From assembly GCA_021713295.1 (NCBI GenBank), contig JAKJJU010000001.1:1-64000 (forward strand): a DNA stretch of 64,000 nt, in the 5' to 3' direction. Positions within the stretch are counted from its first letter, which is position 1. Every line of letters begins with the position of its first letter. Position numbers and translations under genes: made by a program. The DNA is from Thiotrichales bacterium 19S3-11 (GTDB lineage: Bacteria > Pseudomonadota > Gammaproteobacteria > Francisellales > Francisellaceae). This document shows positions 31,301-41,007 of this stretch, piece after piece. Below the pieces are notes generated by a model, which made no database searches, had not been told where the DNA came from, and saw only the letters and a program-made list of their open reading frames with translations.

Positions 31301-32385
31301 GCGTCTAACTTTAATGTTTCTGAGATATAATTACCACGATTTAAATCATTCGCATAGATTGTTTGAAACTTAAAAATATTCGCTTGGAATAGTTTTTTTA
31401 GTGCTGCATCAGTGACTTCTTCATTAGCATTAATAATCAACTCGCCCGTATTAGGGTCAGCAACATCTTGATAAAAAGCTCGACCAAAGACATAACTTAA
31501 TGGTACTTCAACTTTTGTGATATTAGCTTTTTGCATATCTTTAACAATCTTAGCAGTAATTCTTCTGCCTGGTGCAATGATCAAGTTACCATCTTTGTCT
31601 TTAATTTCAAATTCAGCTGAGGTTCCCTTTAACGTTACCGGATCAATTGACATAAAAACTTTATTATTTTTAACTTCAAAATCAATTGGATCAAAAAACT
31701 CAGCCAAAATCTCTTGGTTACTATAACCTAATGCTTTAAGTACAATCGTAACTGGCAACTTCCGACGTCTATCAATCCTTGCATAAACATTATCTTTAGG
31801 ATCAAATTCAAAATCGAGCCATGAACCACGATATGGAATGATGCGCGCTGAATATAATATTTTACCTGCCGAGTGTGTTTTTCCTCGATCATGGTCAAAA
31901 AAGACACCCGGAGAACGATGTAGTTGCGAAACGACAACTCGCTCAGTTCCATTGATAACAAATGTACCATTTTCAGTCATTAATGGAATTTCACCCATAT
32001 AGACTTCTTGCTCTCTAACATCTTTAACGACTTTTTCTTCTTGAGACGCTTCTTTATCATAGATTACCAGACGAAGTTTTACTCGCAGAGGTGCTGAATA
32101 GGTAAGACCTCGAATTCTACATTCATTTTCGTCAAAAACAATTGGACCAAAACGATAACTAACATAATGAAGTTCAGTGTAACCTGATACACTGATGACT
32201 GGAAAGACAGAACGAAATGCTGCTTCTAAGCCAATATCCTGGCGATCATCTGGTTTATGATCCTTCTGAAGAAAGTCTTTATATGAGTCGACTTGAATAG
32301 ACAACAAATATGGGACATCCAAAATTTGCGGTAATTTACCAAATTCTTTGCGTATACGTGTTTTCTCGGCATATGAGTAAGGCAT
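28306..32385 (-). CDS. rpoB: DNA-directed RNA polymerase subunit beta
   Basis: A 1359-residue beta subunit, slightly longer than the E. coli protein. Conserved blocks include [20 protein letters not shown] in the rifampicin-binding region and [13 protein letters not shown] near the active centre, then [20 protein letters not shown]. The residues most often mutated to rifampicin resistance (Gln513, Asp516, His526, Ser531 in E. coli numbering) are wild type, but the usual Ser just before QLSQ is Gly. Start ATG follows GAGG. It is separated from rplL by an attenuator. Confidence 0.99.
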   Translation of the reverse strand: MPYSYAEKTRIRKEFGKLPQILDVPYLLSIQVDSYKDFLQKDHKPDDRQDIGLEAAFRSVFPVISVSGYTELHYVSYRFGPIVFDENECRIRGLTYSAPLRVKLRLVIYDKEASQEEKVVKDVREQEVYMGEIPLMTENGTFVINGTERVVVSQLHRSPGVFFDHDRGKTHSAGKILYSARIIPYRGSWLDFEFDPKDNVYARIDRRRKLPVTIVLKALGYSNQEILAEFFDPIDFEVKNNKVFMSIDPVTLKGTSAEFEIKDKDGNLIIAPGRRITAKIVKDMQKANITKVEVPLSYVFGRAFYQDVADPNTGELIINANEEVTDAALKKLFQANIFKFQTIYANDLNRGNYISETLKLDAANTQMDALVEIYRVMRPGEPPTAESAQGLFDSLFFAEDRYDLSPVGRMKFNSRLGYKDKTGASVLTKEDIVAVIRELINIRDGLGEVDDIDNLGNRRVRGVGEMTENQFRIGLVRVERAVRERLSLVDRESAMPQDLVNAKPITAAIREFFGSGQLSQFMDQNNPLSEVTHKRRISALGPGGLSRDRAGFEVRDVHPTHYGRLCPIETPEGPNIGLINSLACYARTNSYGFLEAPYRKVIDGKATDEISYLSAMDEGKYVIAQASASLDKDNRLTDELIQCRFKGEAMFTTADQVQFMDVSTKQMVSAAAALIPFLEHDDANRALMGSNMQRQAVPTLKADKPLVGTGMERIVARDSGACIVAKRSGIVEDVDSGRIVIKVDEKESSGSDSWVDIYRLTKFRRSNHTTCINQRPLVKPGDHIVKGDILADGFSTDKGELALGQNLMVAFMPWNGFNFEDSILLSERVVEEDRYTSIHIEELTCIARDTKLGPEEITSDIPNVSESALTKLDEAGIVHIGAEIKPGDILVAKVTPKAETQLTPEEKLLRAIFGEKASDVKDSSLRMPTGMHGTVIDVQVFTRDGVEKDSRAESIEKEALERVRQDLNDEYRIIENVVRQRLGALLIGQKAVSGSKLKKGQEIKADYLEETPLDQWFGIRVEAQSIMDDLLAAKKQMDEARQAYDEKFNEKRKKLIQGDDLSPGVLKIVKVYIAVKRHIQPGDKMAGRHGNKGVVSRILPIEDMPYLDDGTPVDIVLNPLGVPSRMNIGQVLETHMGLAAKGLGDKVNAMLEKKLKVKELRVLLSEVYNKFGDKKENLDELDDQEIIELAHNLKTGVPIATPVFDGAKEADIKALLKFCDLPESGQMTLYDGRTGQAFERKVTVGYMYMLKLNHLVDDKMHARSTGSYSLVTQQPLGGKAQFGGQRFGEMEVWALEAYGAAYTLREMLTVKSDDVTGRTRMYKNIVDGNQYIDAGVPESFNVLMKEVRALGIDMELSSD

Positions 32386-32491
32386 TGGATATTCCTCTAA
32401 TTGAGTTTGCTCTTTATTTAAATAAAAACTGTTTACCCAACAATTAAAGCCATAGGGAATAATTCAGTTTACTGCTTATCTTATATAGCAG

Positions 32492-32521
32492 AAAAGGCTC
32501 ATGGTGCATAGACCATCAGCC
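32492..32521 (-). terminator. rplL-rpoB intercistronic attenuator
   Basis: On the minus strand GGCT-G-ATGGT-CTATGC-ACCAT-G-AGCC is followed by TTTT. The stem has 9 paired bases plus a G-G mismatch. It sits 28 bases after the rplL stop and over 100 bases before rpoB, the position of the partial terminator that lowers rpoBC expression relative to ribosomal proteins in enterics. The short T-run suits partial rather than complete termination. Confidence 0.8.
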
Positions 32522-32548
32522 TTTAAAGTTATTGCGTCAAACTTAAAA

Positions 32549-32923
32549 TTACTTAAGTTCGACAGTAGCACCAGCTTCCTCAAGAGACTTTTTAAGCTCT
32601 TCAGCTTCTTCTTTACTGACTGCTTCTTTAATCGTTGTTGGCGCACCATCAACTGCGTCTTTAGCTTCTTTAAGGCCAAGACCTGTTGCTGCACGAACTG
32701 CTTTAATGACATTAACTTTTTTGTCACCAACAGTTTTTAGAACAACATCAAATTCAGTTTTTTCTTCTGCTTGAGCTGCTTCACCTGCTACAGGACCTGC
32801 AACAGCAACAGCTGCTTGAGCTGAAACACCGAATTTCTCTTCCATCATTTTAACTAGATCACATACATCCATAACGCTCATTTCTGAAACAGCATCTAGG
32901 ATCTGCTCTTTAGTAATAGACAT
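32549..32923 (-). CDS. rplL: 50S ribosomal protein L7/L12
   Basis: A 124-residue acidic stalk protein. The N-terminal dimerisation helix ([20 protein letters not shown]) leads into an Ala-rich hinge near residues 38-55, followed by the C-terminal factor-binding domain with [20 protein letters not shown]. Length and order are standard. A strong AGGAG precedes the start; the gap to rplJ is 62 bases. Confidence 0.98.
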   Translation of the reverse strand: MSITKEQILDAVSEMSVMDVCDLVKMMEEKFGVSAQAAVAVAGPVAGEAAQAEEKTEFDVVLKTVGDKKVNVIKAVRAATGLGLKEAKDAVDGAPTTIKEAVSKEEAEELKKSLEEAGATVELK

Positions 32924-32985
32924 TTTATTTTCTCCTAACTAACATGGATCGTTAAACATATTATAACGTTTATTTTTCTTTAGTC

Positions 32986-33510
32986 TTATGCAGCTTGCTT
33001 TTTATCGCCAACTTGCGCCATTACACGAACCATCTGTGCAGTTGGTTCATTTAATGTACGTACGAATTGCGTTACAGGAGCTAGCATCACACGAGCTAGA
33101 CTTGCAAGCGCTTCTTCACGCGTTGGTAACTTAGCAAAGGCGTCTAATTTCTCTTCAGAGAAAATTTCACCACCCATTGCTAGGCCTTTGACTTCTAACT
33201 TTTTATTGTCTTTAATGAAATCGCGCATCAAACGAGCAGCAGCACCAGGTTCCTCCATTGAGAACGCTAACACCATAGGCCCTTTTAATGTTTCAGTCAT
33301 ACAAGCAAACTCTGTACCTTCAACAGCACGTTTTGCTAATGTATTTTTGACAACTTTCAGATAAACATTATTATCACGCGCTTTTGCACGCAAATCATTC
33401 ATCTGAGTTACAGTTAGACCACGATAATCAGCAACAGCCGCAGACAAAGCAGTCGAAGCGATCTCGGCAACTTCCGTTACAATCGCTTTTTTATCTTCTA
33501 GTCTTAACAT
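32986..33510 (-). CDS. rplJ: 50S ribosomal protein L10
   Basis: A 174-residue protein that anchors the L7/L12 dimers at the stalk base. Conserved parts include the N-terminal RLEDKKAIVTEVAEIA, ADYRGLTVTQMN, VVKNTLAKRAVEGT and GPMVLAFSMEEPGAAARL. The ATG at 33510 is preceded by GGAGAA and matches the family N-terminus; the frame remains open for 32 more codons, but that stretch lies within the leader RNA and is not protein-like. Expression is likely controlled by L10-L12 binding to the leader upstream. Confidence 0.97.
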   Translation of the reverse strand: MLRLEDKKAIVTEVAEIASTALSAAVADYRGLTVTQMNDLRAKARDNNVYLKVVKNTLAKRAVEGTEFACMTETLKGPMVLAFSMEEPGAAARLMRDFIKDNKKLEVKGLAMGGEIFSEEKLDAFAKLPTREEALASLARVMLAPVTQFVRTLNEPTAQMVRVMAQVGDKKQAA

Positions 33511-33604
33511 TGACTTCTCCAACTTTTGTCTACGTCTTGCTTTTTTGGGTTTAACGATGTTGTCGGTTTCTTGAAAAGTTAATTGCTCTTCAATTAGGCC
33601 AACC

Positions 33605-33672
33605 ATCGTCTGCGTAGGCTATAAAAATCTATTTATGATTAAGCCTTAATAGGCGCCTACGGTCTTTGACAC
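33605..33672 (-). ncRNA. L10 leader (rplJ autoregulatory mRNA element)
   Basis: The minus strand contains GACCGTAGGCGCC ... GGCTTAATC ... GCCTACGCAGAC between rplA and rplJ. GTAGG pairs with CCTAC (plus-strand arms 33614-33618 and 33656-33660), closing an internal-loop structure with an AAGG/CTTAA stretch. Sequence and location match the L10 leader, where the L10-(L12) complex binds to repress translation. The exact boundaries are approximate. Confidence 0.7.
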
Positions 33673-33676
33673 CATA

Positions 33677-33698
33677 AGCTTTTATAGTCATAAAAGCT
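33677..33698 (-). repeat. Strong hairpin between rplA and the L10 leader
   Basis: AGCTTTTAT-AGTC-ATAAAAGCT is a perfect 9-base-pair stem with a 4-base loop, 37 bases after the rplA stop. No T-run follows on the minus strand, so it is more likely an mRNA processing or stabilising stem than a terminator. Confidence 0.6.
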
Positions 33699-33735
33699 CT
33701 TGGCCCAAAGAATTCTTTTTACAAAGGCGAGTAGT

Positions 33736-34431
33736 TTACACGGTAATTGTGCTTAAGTCCAGAGATAATCCCGGCCCCATTGTACTTGAAATACTTACCT
33801 TCTTTAAATAAACACCTTTTGCAGCAGTTGGCTTAGCTTTTTTAAGATCCGCCAATAATGCTTCTAAGTTTTCTTGTAATTGATTTTCTGCAAAATCAAT
33901 TTTACCAATTGTCGTATGAACAATACCTGCCTTATCAACACGGTAACGAACTTGACCTGCTTTTGCATTTGTTACAGCAGTTTCAACATCTGGCGTCACT
34001 GTGCCAACTTTTGGGTTTGGCATTAGACCTTTAGGTCCTAAAATCTGACCTAACTGACCAACAATACGCATTGCATCAGGAGAAGCAATAACAACATCAA
34101 AGTCAAGATTACCCTTTTTAACTTCTTCCGCCAAATCATCCATACCAACGATATCAGCACCAGCTGCTTTTGCTTTTTCTGCATTTTCACCTTGCGTAAA
34201 TACAGCAACACGCACCGTTTTACCTGTACCATGTGGTAACACAGAAGCACCACGAACCACTTGATCAGATTTACGAGGATCAACACCTAGATTAACAGCA
34301 ACATCTACTGACTCATTAAATTTAACTTTTGAAAGTTCTTTTAATAATTTAATGCCTTCAAGAAAATCATATTGATGCGTTGATTTAACTTTTTCACGGA
34401 TTGCTTTAAGACGCTTTGATAACTTAGCCAT
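33736..34431 (-). CDS. rplA: 50S ribosomal protein L1
   Basis: A 231-residue L1-stalk protein and translational repressor of the rplK-rplA pair. Conserved features are the N-terminal [12 protein letters not shown], the [20 protein letters not shown] block, [15 protein letters not shown] and the C-terminal [11 protein letters not shown]. Its ATG overlaps the rplK stop (TAATG), so the two are translationally coupled. Confidence 0.98.
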   Translation of the reverse strand: MAKLSKRLKAIREKVKSTHQYDFLEGIKLLKELSKVKFNESVDVAVNLGVDPRKSDQVVRGASVLPHGTGKTVRVAVFTQGENAEKAKAAGADIVGMDDLAEEVKKGNLDFDVVIASPDAMRIVGQLGQILGPKGLMPNPKVGTVTPDVETAVTNAKAGQVRYRVDKAGIVHTTIGKIDFAENQLQENLEALLADLKKAKPTAAKGVYLKKVSISSTMGPGLSLDLSTITV

Positions 34432-34865
34432 TACTCTACACCCTCCGTTACAATACCCATACTACGTGCAGTACCAGCAATAGTTCTAACAGCCGCATCC
34501 ATATCAGCAGCAGTTAAATCCGGCATTTTAATCGTTGCAATTTCTTCTAATTGTGCACGAGTAACTTTACCATTTGTTTCTTTTGATGGATTAGAAACAC
34601 CTTTTTTCACCTTAGCAGCCTTAAGCAACAAGAATGAAGCTGGCGGCGTTTTCATAATGAACGTAAAACTACGGTCACTATAAACAGTGATAACAACTGG
34701 CACAGGCGAACCTGGACCCATACTCTGAGACTGTGCGTTAAACGCTTTACAGAACTCCATAATATTAACACCATGCTGACCTAACGCCGGACCAATTGGC
34801 GGCGAAGGATTAGCTTGGCCTGCTTTTACCTGCAACTTAATGTATGCAGCAACTTTTTTAGCCAT
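34431..34865 (-). CDS. rplK: 50S ribosomal protein L11
   Basis: A 144-residue protein of the GTPase-associated centre, required for RelA activation on stalled ribosomes. The N-terminal domain carries the proline-rich [19 protein letters not shown], and the C-terminal rRNA-binding domain ends [16 protein letters not shown]. It overlaps rplA by one base. The upstream gap to nusG (85 bases) contains an L1-type mRNA target. Confidence 0.98.
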   Translation of the reverse strand: MAKKVAAYIKLQVKAGQANPSPPIGPALGQHGVNIMEFCKAFNAQSQSMGPGSPVPVVITVYSDRSFTFIMKTPPASFLLLKAAKVKKGVSNPSKETNGKVTRAQLEEIATIKMPDLTAADMDAAVRTIAGTARSMGIVTEGVE

Positions 34866-34890
34866 TGTATTCTCCTATTTTTAAGGTTTT

Positions 34891-34918
34891 GGGTATAACG
34901 CCTATGGCAAGGCTTCCC
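34891..34918 (-). promoter_or_regulatory. Putative L1-binding mRNA hairpin upstream of rplK
   Basis: On the minus strand GGG-AA-GCCT-TGCCAT-AGGC-GTTATA-CCC forms two short helices separated by an asymmetric internal loop, 26 bases before the rplK start. This resembles the L1 target in the E. coli L11 operon leader, by which L1 represses rplK-rplA translation. The identification is by structure and position. Confidence 0.55.
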
Positions 34919-34950
34919 ATATTTAAGTTACTTAATAGCAACAAACACCA

Positions 34951-35490
34951 TTAAGACTCTTTTTCAACTTGTGAAAACTCAAGCTCAACTGGCGTTGAGC
35001 GACCAAAAATTGATACCGCCACTTGCAAGCGGCTTTTTTCATAGTTAATCTCTTCAACAACACCGGTAAAATCAGCAAACGGGCCTTCAAGCACACGAAC
35101 AACTTCGCCAACTTGAAACACTGTTCTAGGCTTAGGCTTACCTTCTTCTTTACCTTCAATTGAGTTCAATATTGCCTCGGCCTCTCGCTCTGAAATCGGC
35201 GCTGGCTTATCAGTTTTACCACCGATAAAACCACTCACTCGAGGAACTCGACGCACAAGCTGCCATGTTTCTTCATTCATTTCCATCTGTATTAATACAT
35301 AACCAGGAAAGAACTTTCGCTCACTCTTGCGTTTTTGACCTTGCTTCATCTCAACAACTTCTTCAGTCGGCACTAAAATTTGACCAAAAAAGTCCTCAAG
35401 GCTCGCTAATTTAATTTGCTCTTCCAGCTGAAGCTTAACGCGTTTTTCATAACCTGAATAAGCTTGAATCACATACCACTTAAGTGCCAT
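34951..35490 (-). CDS. nusG: Transcription termination/antitermination protein NusG
   Basis: A 179-residue NusG with the N-terminal NGN domain ([28 protein letters not shown]) and a C-terminal KOW domain ([20 protein letters not shown]). It couples RNA polymerase to Rho or to the ribosome. Length is normal. It follows secE by 36 bases. Confidence 0.98.
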   Translation of the reverse strand: MALKWYVIQAYSGYEKRVKLQLEEQIKLASLEDFFGQILVPTEEVVEMKQGQKRKSERKFFPGYVLIQMEMNEETWQLVRRVPRVSGFIGGKTDKPAPISEREAEAILNSIEGKEEGKPKPRTVFQVGEVVRVLEGPFADFTGVVEEINYEKSRLQVAVSIFGRSTPVELEFSQVEKES

Positions 35491-35526
35491 TTTTATTCCA
35501 CTTACTTAAATAAATTAAACTTAGTA

Positions 35527-35979
35527 TTATATTGCAATCACCAATCTTACAATATATAAAAACAAACTATCAAACAGCCACATAATTAAAGCGGCCATTA
35601 ATACTACACCAATAATTAATAGCGTTGTTTGCACTGTTTCTTGTCGGGTTGGCCATACTACTCGACGCATTTCACCTCGTGCAGCACGTATAAATCCCCA
35701 GGCTGACTTGCCTTGGCGAGTCAACAATGAAATAGCCATTAAAACAATAACTAGTACAATAAACCCTGCAATTCTCACTGGCATTGCAACTGCTTCTGCA
35801 TAGATTGAATTAGCAACAATACTGATAGCTAATAAAAGTATTATTCCAGCCCAAATAAGACCATCTTTACCTTTTGAAGCAACACGCTCATTATTGCGCT
35901 CAACAACTGCTGCGCCTTCATGAGATTTCTTTAATGGTTTTGCTTTATTCTGCTTCGGGTCTACTCGCATATCAGACAC
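35527..35979 (-). CDS. secE: Preprotein translocase subunit SecE
   Basis: A 150-residue, three-helix SecE of the gammaproteobacterial type. Hydrophobic helices lie near residues 40-60, 67-87 and 120-145; the conserved amphipathic segment before helix 3 reads ARGEMRRVVWPTRQET. A charged 35-residue N-terminal extension makes it longer than the 127-residue E. coli protein. It is the first protein gene after tRNA-Trp and probably starts a secE-nusG transcript. Confidence 0.95.
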   Translation of the reverse strand: MSDMRVDPKQNKAKPLKKSHEGAAVVERNNERVASKGKDGLIWAGIILLLAISIVANSIYAEAVAMPVRIAGFIVLVIVLMAISLLTRQGKSAWGFIRAARGEMRRVVWPTRQETVQTTLLIIGVVLMAALIMWLFDSLFLYIVRLVIAI

Positions 35980-36010
35980 AATTAAACCACCTTATATTAT
36001 CTATACATAC

Positions 36011-36050
36011 AAAAACGGTGCGCCATCTTAACATAGATTAACACACCGTT
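36011..36050 (-). terminator. Candidate terminator between tRNA-Trp and secE
   Basis: On the minus strand AACGGTG and CACCGTT pair across a 23-base loop and are followed by TTTTT overall. The long loop makes it less certain; it would end the tuf-tRNA-Trp transcript. The same bases overlap a promoter-like pair, so this stretch may both stop and restart transcription. Confidence 0.45.
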
Positions 36051-36053
36051 CAA
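36025..36053 (-). promoter_or_regulatory. Candidate promoter for secE-nusG
   Basis: On the minus strand TTGAAC (36053-36048), a 17-base spacer and TAAGAT (36030-36025) form a plausible sigma70 promoter about 45 bases before the secE start. It overlaps the hairpin described for this gap. Confidence 0.45.
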
Positions 36054-36066
36054 GCGTTTATTTATA

Positions 36067-36142
<76 letters not shown>

Positions 36143-36174
36143 AAAATTATTACATAATTACGAAGTAATTAAGA

Positions 36175-37359
36175 TTACTTAATAATTTTTGCAACAACAC
36201 CGGCACCAACTGTACGACCACCTTCACGAATCGCAAAACGTAAGCCTTCTTCCATCGCAATTGGCGCAATTAGCGTTACGTCCATTTTGATATTATCGCC
36301 AGGCATAACCATTTCAACACCTTCAGGCAACTCGATAGAACCAGTTACATCAGTTGTACGGAAATAGAATTGTGGACGATAGCCTTTAAAGAATGGCGTA
36401 TGACGACCACCTTCTTCTTTAGACAAGATATAAACCTCAGCTTCGAATTGTGTATGTGGTGTAATTGAACCCGGCTTACAAAGAACTTGACCACGTTCAA
36501 CATCTTCACGCTTAACTCCACGAACCAATAAACCAACGTTATCACCAGCACGACCTTCATCTAGAAGCTTACGGAACATCTCAACACCAGTGACTGTTGT
36601 TTTTGTTGTATCTTTGATACCAACAATTTCAACTTCTTCACCAACTTTAACAATACCACGCTCGATACGACCAGTAACCACAGTTCCACGACCAGAGATA
36701 GAGAATACATCTTCAACTGGTAATAAGAATGGCTTATCTGTATCACGCTCTGGCTCAGGAATATAACTATCCATTGTCTCTAATAATTCAACAATAGCGT
36801 TTACATATGACTCTTCACCTTCAATTGCTTTAAGCGCTGAACCCTTAATAATCGGCGTATCATCACCTGGGAATTCATATTGATCAAGAAGCTCACGAAC
36901 TTCCATTTCAACTAGATCTAATAATTCTTCATCATCGACCATGTCACATTTGTTTAAAAAAACAACGATGTATGGAACACCAACTTGACGTGCCAATAAG
37001 ATATGCTCACGAGTTTGAGGCATTGGGCCATCCGCTGCAGAAACAACTAGAATAGCGCCATCCATTTGAGCGGCACCTGTAATCATGTTTTTCACATAAT
37101 CAGCGTGTCCTGGGCAGTCTACGTGCGCATAGTGGCGCCCAGCAGACTCATATTCAATATGTGAAGTTGAGATGGTAATACCACGTGCTTTTTCTTCAGG
37201 TGCATTATCAATTTCATCAAAATTTTTAGCTTCACCACCGAACTTTTCACCGGCAACTTTAGAAATTGCTGCAGATAGTGTTGTTTTACCATGATCAACG
37301 TGACCGATCGTACCGACGTTAACGTGCGGCTTACTACGGTCAAATTTTTCTTTTGCCAT
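36175..37359 (-). CDS. tuf: Elongation factor Tu
   Basis: A 394-residue GTPase delivering aminoacyl-tRNA to the ribosome. G1 is [10 protein letters not shown]3 is DCPGH, G4 is NKCD; domains 2 and 3 follow with [13 protein letters not shown] and the conserved end [12 protein letters not shown]. It lies between tRNA-Thr and tRNA-Trp as in the E. coli tufB cluster. This window cannot tell whether a second copy exists beside fusA. Confidence 0.99.
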   Translation of the reverse strand: MAKEKFDRSKPHVNVGTIGHVDHGKTTLSAAISKVAGEKFGGEAKNFDEIDNAPEEKARGITISTSHIEYESAGRHYAHVDCPGHADYVKNMITGAAQMDGAILVVSAADGPMPQTREHILLARQVGVPYIVVFLNKCDMVDDEELLDLVEMEVRELLDQYEFPGDDTPIIKGSALKAIEGEESYVNAIVELLETMDSYIPEPERDTDKPFLLPVEDVFSISGRGTVVTGRIERGIVKVGEEVEIVGIKDTTKTTVTGVEMFRKLLDEGRAGDNVGLLVRGVKREDVERGQVLCKPGSITPHTQFEAEVYILSKEEGGRHTPFFKGYRPQFYFRTTDVTGSIELPEGVEMVMPGDNIKMDVTLIAPIAMEEGLRFAIREGGRTVGAGVVAKIIK

Positions 37360-37467
37360 TTTTCTATCACTCCAAGGTTTTTAACAAACTTAAATCAACT
37401 TATTAAAATATTTTTTGAAACCTTTGTCTAACTATACATTTCTAAGCTCGATGGACTAACACTTTCA

Positions 37468-37543
<76 letters not shown>

Positions 37544-37599
37544 AATATATGTTAATTCTGTCAAACTTACAACCCAATCACTAAAACAATACCTTAATC

Positions 37600-37673
37600 T
37601 GGAGCGGGTGATGGGAATCGAACCCACACTATCGGCTTGGAAGGCCGAAGTTCTACCATTGAACTACACCCGC
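37600..37673 (-). tRNA. tRNA-Gly (TCC)
   Basis: A 74-base cloverleaf with encoded CCA. The acceptor stem GCGGGTG/CACCCGC is perfect; the anticodon stem TCGGC/GCCGA encloses CTTCCAA, giving anticodon TCC. It lies between tRNA-Tyr and tRNA-Thr. Confidence 0.97.
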
Positions 37674-37729
37674 CTAAGATATTTTTTGTTCACTTCACCT
37701 GTGACTGAGTACCAACTAAAATTTTTTTA

Positions 37730-37814
37730 TGGTGGAGGGGGCAGGATTCGAACCTGCGAAGGCGGAGCCGTCAGATTTACAGTCTGATCCCTTTGGCCAC
37801 TCGGGAACCCCTCC
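37730..37814 (-). tRNA. tRNA-Tyr (GTA)
   Basis: An 85-base class II tRNA with a long variable arm (CGGCTCCGCCTTCG) and encoded CCA. The acceptor stem GGAGGGG/CCCCTCC is perfect and the anticodon stem CAGAC-like arm encloses TGTAAA with anticodon GTA. It is the first gene of the tRNA-tuf transcript. Confidence 0.97.
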
Positions 37815-37831
37815 AGTGCCAATTCGGGATA

Positions 37832-37860
37832 ATCATAGGCAAATCACACTGGCAGGTCAA
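37832..37860 (-). promoter_or_regulatory. Promoter of the tRNA-Tyr/Gly/Thr-tuf operon
   Basis: On the minus strand TTGACC (37860-37855), an exact 17-base spacer and TATGAT (37837-37832) lie directly upstream of tRNA-Tyr. The bases after the -10 read TATCCCG, a partly GC-rich discriminator of the kind seen in promoters repressed by ppGpp and DksA. The predicted start is about 10 bases before the tRNA. Confidence 0.75.
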
Positions 37861-37922
37861 CAGTTTTTTTATTATAATTTCCATAGTGTATACATAATGT
37901 TCAAATCAAAGGCATAATCCTG

Positions 37923-38612
37923 ATGAAAAAACATTATTTCTTCGTATTGCTGCTTTTTATATCACCTTTAATTGGTCTTTCAACTAGCCCTATTTATACA
38001 TGGGTAGATGAAAATGGCCAACGTCATTATTCGAACGTACCTCATAAAAATGCAACGCTCCTAAGCCTGCCTAACACAACGACAATCGATGATACTAATT
38101 TGCCAACAAAGCATGATCAACTCAATCAAAATAGCCCCATATCCAAACAAAATACCATAATACTAGTTTCACCTAAAAATAATCAAAGCTTTCACTTTAT
38201 GCGACACCCCATTGTAATCTTAGCAAGCGGCATTGAAACTTACTTAAAATCTCACCCTAATAGCAAAATAGAAGTGCTATTAGACAATGAGCGAATACTA
38301 ACGACCTCTGTTTATCCAATCAAATTAGAAACGCCAACAGCCGGCACCTATAAACTTTCACTTCGCTTAATGCGTAACCATACATTAATTGCCAAATCAA
38401 ATGCTGTTACTATTATTATTCTCCCCTACCCCAGAAAAGACAAAGCTGGCACAACGCCAGCAACACCTAAACGCTACCAAAATGAAACTGATGGTAAAAA
38501 CTATCAAAACTTTTATCGAGACCACCAAAACTCCCCTATCCAGCCACAAACACCTTACCAACCAACTTGGCAAGATTATAACAAGCAAACGAATCCGACA
38601 AACCAACCATAA
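37923..38612 (+). CDS. Exported DUF4124-domain protein
   Basis: A 229-residue exported protein. A signal peptide covers about residues 1-22; immediately after it comes IYTWVDENGQRHYSNVP, the diagnostic DUF4124 motif near the mature N-terminus. A middle segment (about 75-160) has an Ig-like beta pattern (VSPKNNQSFHFMRHPIVI, LDNERILTT), and the last 60 residues are Pro/Gln/Asn-rich and probably disordered. The role of DUF4124 is unknown. The gene diverges from tRNA-Tyr and ends 2 bases before the convergent relA stop. Confidence 0.8.
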   Translation: MKKHYFFVLLLFISPLIGLSTSPIYTWVDENGQRHYSNVPHKNATLLSLPNTTTIDDTNLPTKHDQLNQNSPISKQNTIILVSPKNNQSFHFMRHPIVILASGIETYLKSHPNSKIEVLLDNERILTTSVYPIKLETPTAGTYKLSLRLMRNHTLIAKSNAVTIIILPYPRKDKAGTTPATPKRYQNETDGKNYQNFYRDHQNSPIQPQTPYQPTWQDYNKQTNPTNQP

Positions 38613-38613
38613 T

Positions 38614-40851
38614 CTAAATGCGGTTAACGGATACAATGCCTTTAAGTCCCTTTATTTGACTGATAATACGCTTAAGATGCTCTGTATCTATAATGGCAAT
38701 TCGCAAATATAGGTAATCTAAATCATCTTTTTTTTGTAGCTGTAGCTCTGATTTAAAGACGGAAACCTGCTGATCAGAAAATAAGTGAAATATTCCTCTT
38801 GAAAACTGATCTTTTTCATAACCTGTCACCAATAAATCAACAACATAACGCTTTTTATCCACCTTACCCCAATAAACATCTATTACACGCTCTGGCGCTT
38901 GCACTCTTAGGCGCTGCATATTCTTACAGTCTACTCTGTGCACTGAAACCCCACGCCCCTGAGTGATATAGCCAATAATTTCATCACCAGAGACTGGCTT
39001 ACAGCAGCCAGCGACATGTGACAGTAAATTATCAATACCATAAATAACTAAATCAGACTCTTTCAGCTCTTTTTCAATATCAGCGCTAAACGCAGAAGAC
39101 TTAACTACTTTTAGTATTTCTTGATCCTGCTGAGGCTTTAGACGTGAAAAATGCTCAAGTATATAATTCGCTACTTGATTTAATCTTAAATCACCAGTCT
39201 CAATCGCTGCAAACAAACTTTCTTCATCTTGATGGTTAAACTGTTCCGCCACCATCTCATAGTCCACTTGCTTTAATTCTGCATTCTTAAGCTGATTTAA
39301 TAAGCGATCTTTACCAAGAATTGCATTTTCTTGGCGGTTTTGTATTTTAAACCAACGTAAAATTCGCGCTCGTATTTTGGCTGAATGCACAAAACCTAAA
39401 CTTTGATTGGCCCAATCTAAGGATGGCTTAGGTTCTTTGTGCGTTAAAATCTGTACTCGGTCACTCATCTTTAATTGATACGTCAAATTGACAATCCGAC
39501 CATTTACTTTAGCACCACGGCAGCGATGCCCTACCATCGTATGAACATAATAGGCAAAATCAAGCGGCGTTGAACCAACAGGCAAATCCAGCACATCACC
39601 TTCCGGTGTGAAAACATACACTCGATCCTCTACACTTTCTTCAATGATATTTTTTGTATTTTGATGATCTAGGTAATCACTTTCTTCAATTAATTGCTTC
39701 TGCCAACCCAACAGAGAACGCATCCATTCAATACGCGCTTCAAATGATGGATCATATTTAACTCCCTCTTTATAACGCCAGTGCGCAGCAACGCCCATCT
39801 CTGATGCTTGATGCATCTCAAACGTTCTAATCTGCACTTCTAATATCCTCTGATCCGGACCGTAAACAACGGTATGGATCGATTGATATCCATTGGCTTT
39901 TGGCGTTGCAATGTAATCAGAGAATTCACTGGGGATTGGCTGCCACTTAGCATGAACAATGGCTAAGGCATTATAACAATCAGCAATAGTATCAACTAAA
40001 ATCCGCAAAGCACGAATGTCATAAAGATCGTCAAAATTAAGATTTTTGTTTTTCAGTTTACGCCATATGCTATAAATGTGCTTAACTCTACCAGAGACTT
40101 CAAAATTTCTAATTTGTGACTCTGCAAGCTTTGAATTTAACTGCTCAATACAGCTGTTGAGATAAGACTCCCTCTCTAAACGCTTACGATTCAGCTGCTT
40201 TGCTATTTTTTTATACGCAACAGGATATAGGCATAAAAATGCACGATCTTCCATTTCCCATTTCAGCTTAAACAAACCTAATCGATTGGCCAATGGTGCA
40301 TAAATATCTAATATTTCACGCGCCATAATATTTTTATAATTTTCAGTCCAATTATATTTATTTGAACGCAACAAACAAATACGCTCTGCAAGCTTAACTA
40401 GCACAATGCGAACATCTTTAATCATGCTTAGCATCATACGTCTAAACTGATCCATCTGAGTGCTTTGCGACTGCTGATTCTGCAACATACGCACTTGAGC
40501 CATATTATTAGCACCATCTAAGATCACTAAAGTTGGATGACCTAAACGCTCTAAAATAAGATCTGCTTCAACATGCCCCCCATAATACAGTTCAAATAAA
40601 AGGCCAGCGGCAATCGTTTGTTCATCAACCTCCAAATCAAATAAAATAGAAGCAATTTCAACACCAACTTGAAAGCAATTTCCGCCTAAATTACTGGGCA
40701 TATCAATGCCTATCGACATCGATAAATCAATTGCCTCACTGATTGTATTTAGCTGATCTTTAGGATAAAAGCTTTTTACTTTCTCAAGCCAAGAGTCAAA
40801 CTCCACATAGCCTTCTTGAGTTAAGCGATATTTATCTGTAATTTGAACCAT
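38614..40851 (-). CDS. relA: (p)ppGpp synthetase RelA
   Basis: A 745-residue long RelA/SpoT-type protein. The N-terminal hydrolase region lacks the catalytic His-Asp pair (LLFELYYGGHVE stands where an HD motif would be), the usual sign of RelA. The synthetase region contains RALRILVDTIADCYNAL and YIATPKANGYQSIHT; TGS domain VFTPEGDVLDLPVGSTPLDFA (quoted as its first and last parts EGDVLDLPVGSTPLDFA); then a zinc-finger-like HVAGCCKPVSGDEIIGYI and a C-terminal ACT/RRM domain. It makes (p)ppGpp when uncharged tRNA enters the ribosome. Confidence 0.95.
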   Translation of the reverse strand: MVQITDKYRLTQEGYVEFDSWLEKVKSFYPKDQLNTISEAIDLSMSIGIDMPSNLGGNCFQVGVEIASILFDLEVDEQTIAAGLLFELYYGGHVEADLILERLGHPTLVILDGANNMAQVRMLQNQQSQSTQMDQFRRMMLSMIKDVRIVLVKLAERICLLRSNKYNWTENYKNIMAREILDIYAPLANRLGLFKLKWEMEDRAFLCLYPVAYKKIAKQLNRKRLERESYLNSCIEQLNSKLAESQIRNFEVSGRVKHIYSIWRKLKNKNLNFDDLYDIRALRILVDTIADCYNALAIVHAKWQPIPSEFSDYIATPKANGYQSIHTVVYGPDQRILEVQIRTFEMHQASEMGVAAHWRYKEGVKYDPSFEARIEWMRSLLGWQKQLIEESDYLDHQNTKNIIEESVEDRVYVFTPEGDVLDLPVGSTPLDFAYYVHTMVGHRCRGAKVNGRIVNLTYQLKMSDRVQILTHKEPKPSLDWANQSLGFVHSAKIRARILRWFKIQNRQENAILGKDRLLNQLKNAELKQVDYEMVAEQFNHQDEESLFAAIETGDLRLNQVANYILEHFSRLKPQQDQEILKVVKSSAFSADIEKELKESDLVIYGIDNLLSHVAGCCKPVSGDEIIGYITQGRGVSVHRVDCKNMQRLRVQAPERVIDVYWGKVDKKRYVVDLLVTGYEKDQFSRGIFHLFSDQQVSVFKSELQLQKKDDLDYLYLRIAIIDTEHLKRIISQIKGLKGIVSVNRI

Positions 40852-41007
40852 CCAAGCCTCATTTCATTTAAGCTTCTCTTATTTTAAACACGCTATTTAA
40901 ATAACTATTATTATGCAAATTCAAACTAATGGCTATTTTTTTATTAGCAAATTAAAGGATAAGTTAACTCAATTTAAAAGCTTCAATAGGTAGACTGACA
41001 CTACTTA

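Noticed and set aside
33511..33606. A 32-codon N-terminal extension of rplJ
   Set aside because: The family N-terminus and a good ribosome binding site are at 33510; the extension lies within the L10 leader.
37729..37917. A plus-strand frame of 62 codons beginning MVEGAGFEPAKAEPSD
   Set aside because: It is the antisense translation of tRNA-Tyr, a well-known spurious protein, and has no ribosome binding site.
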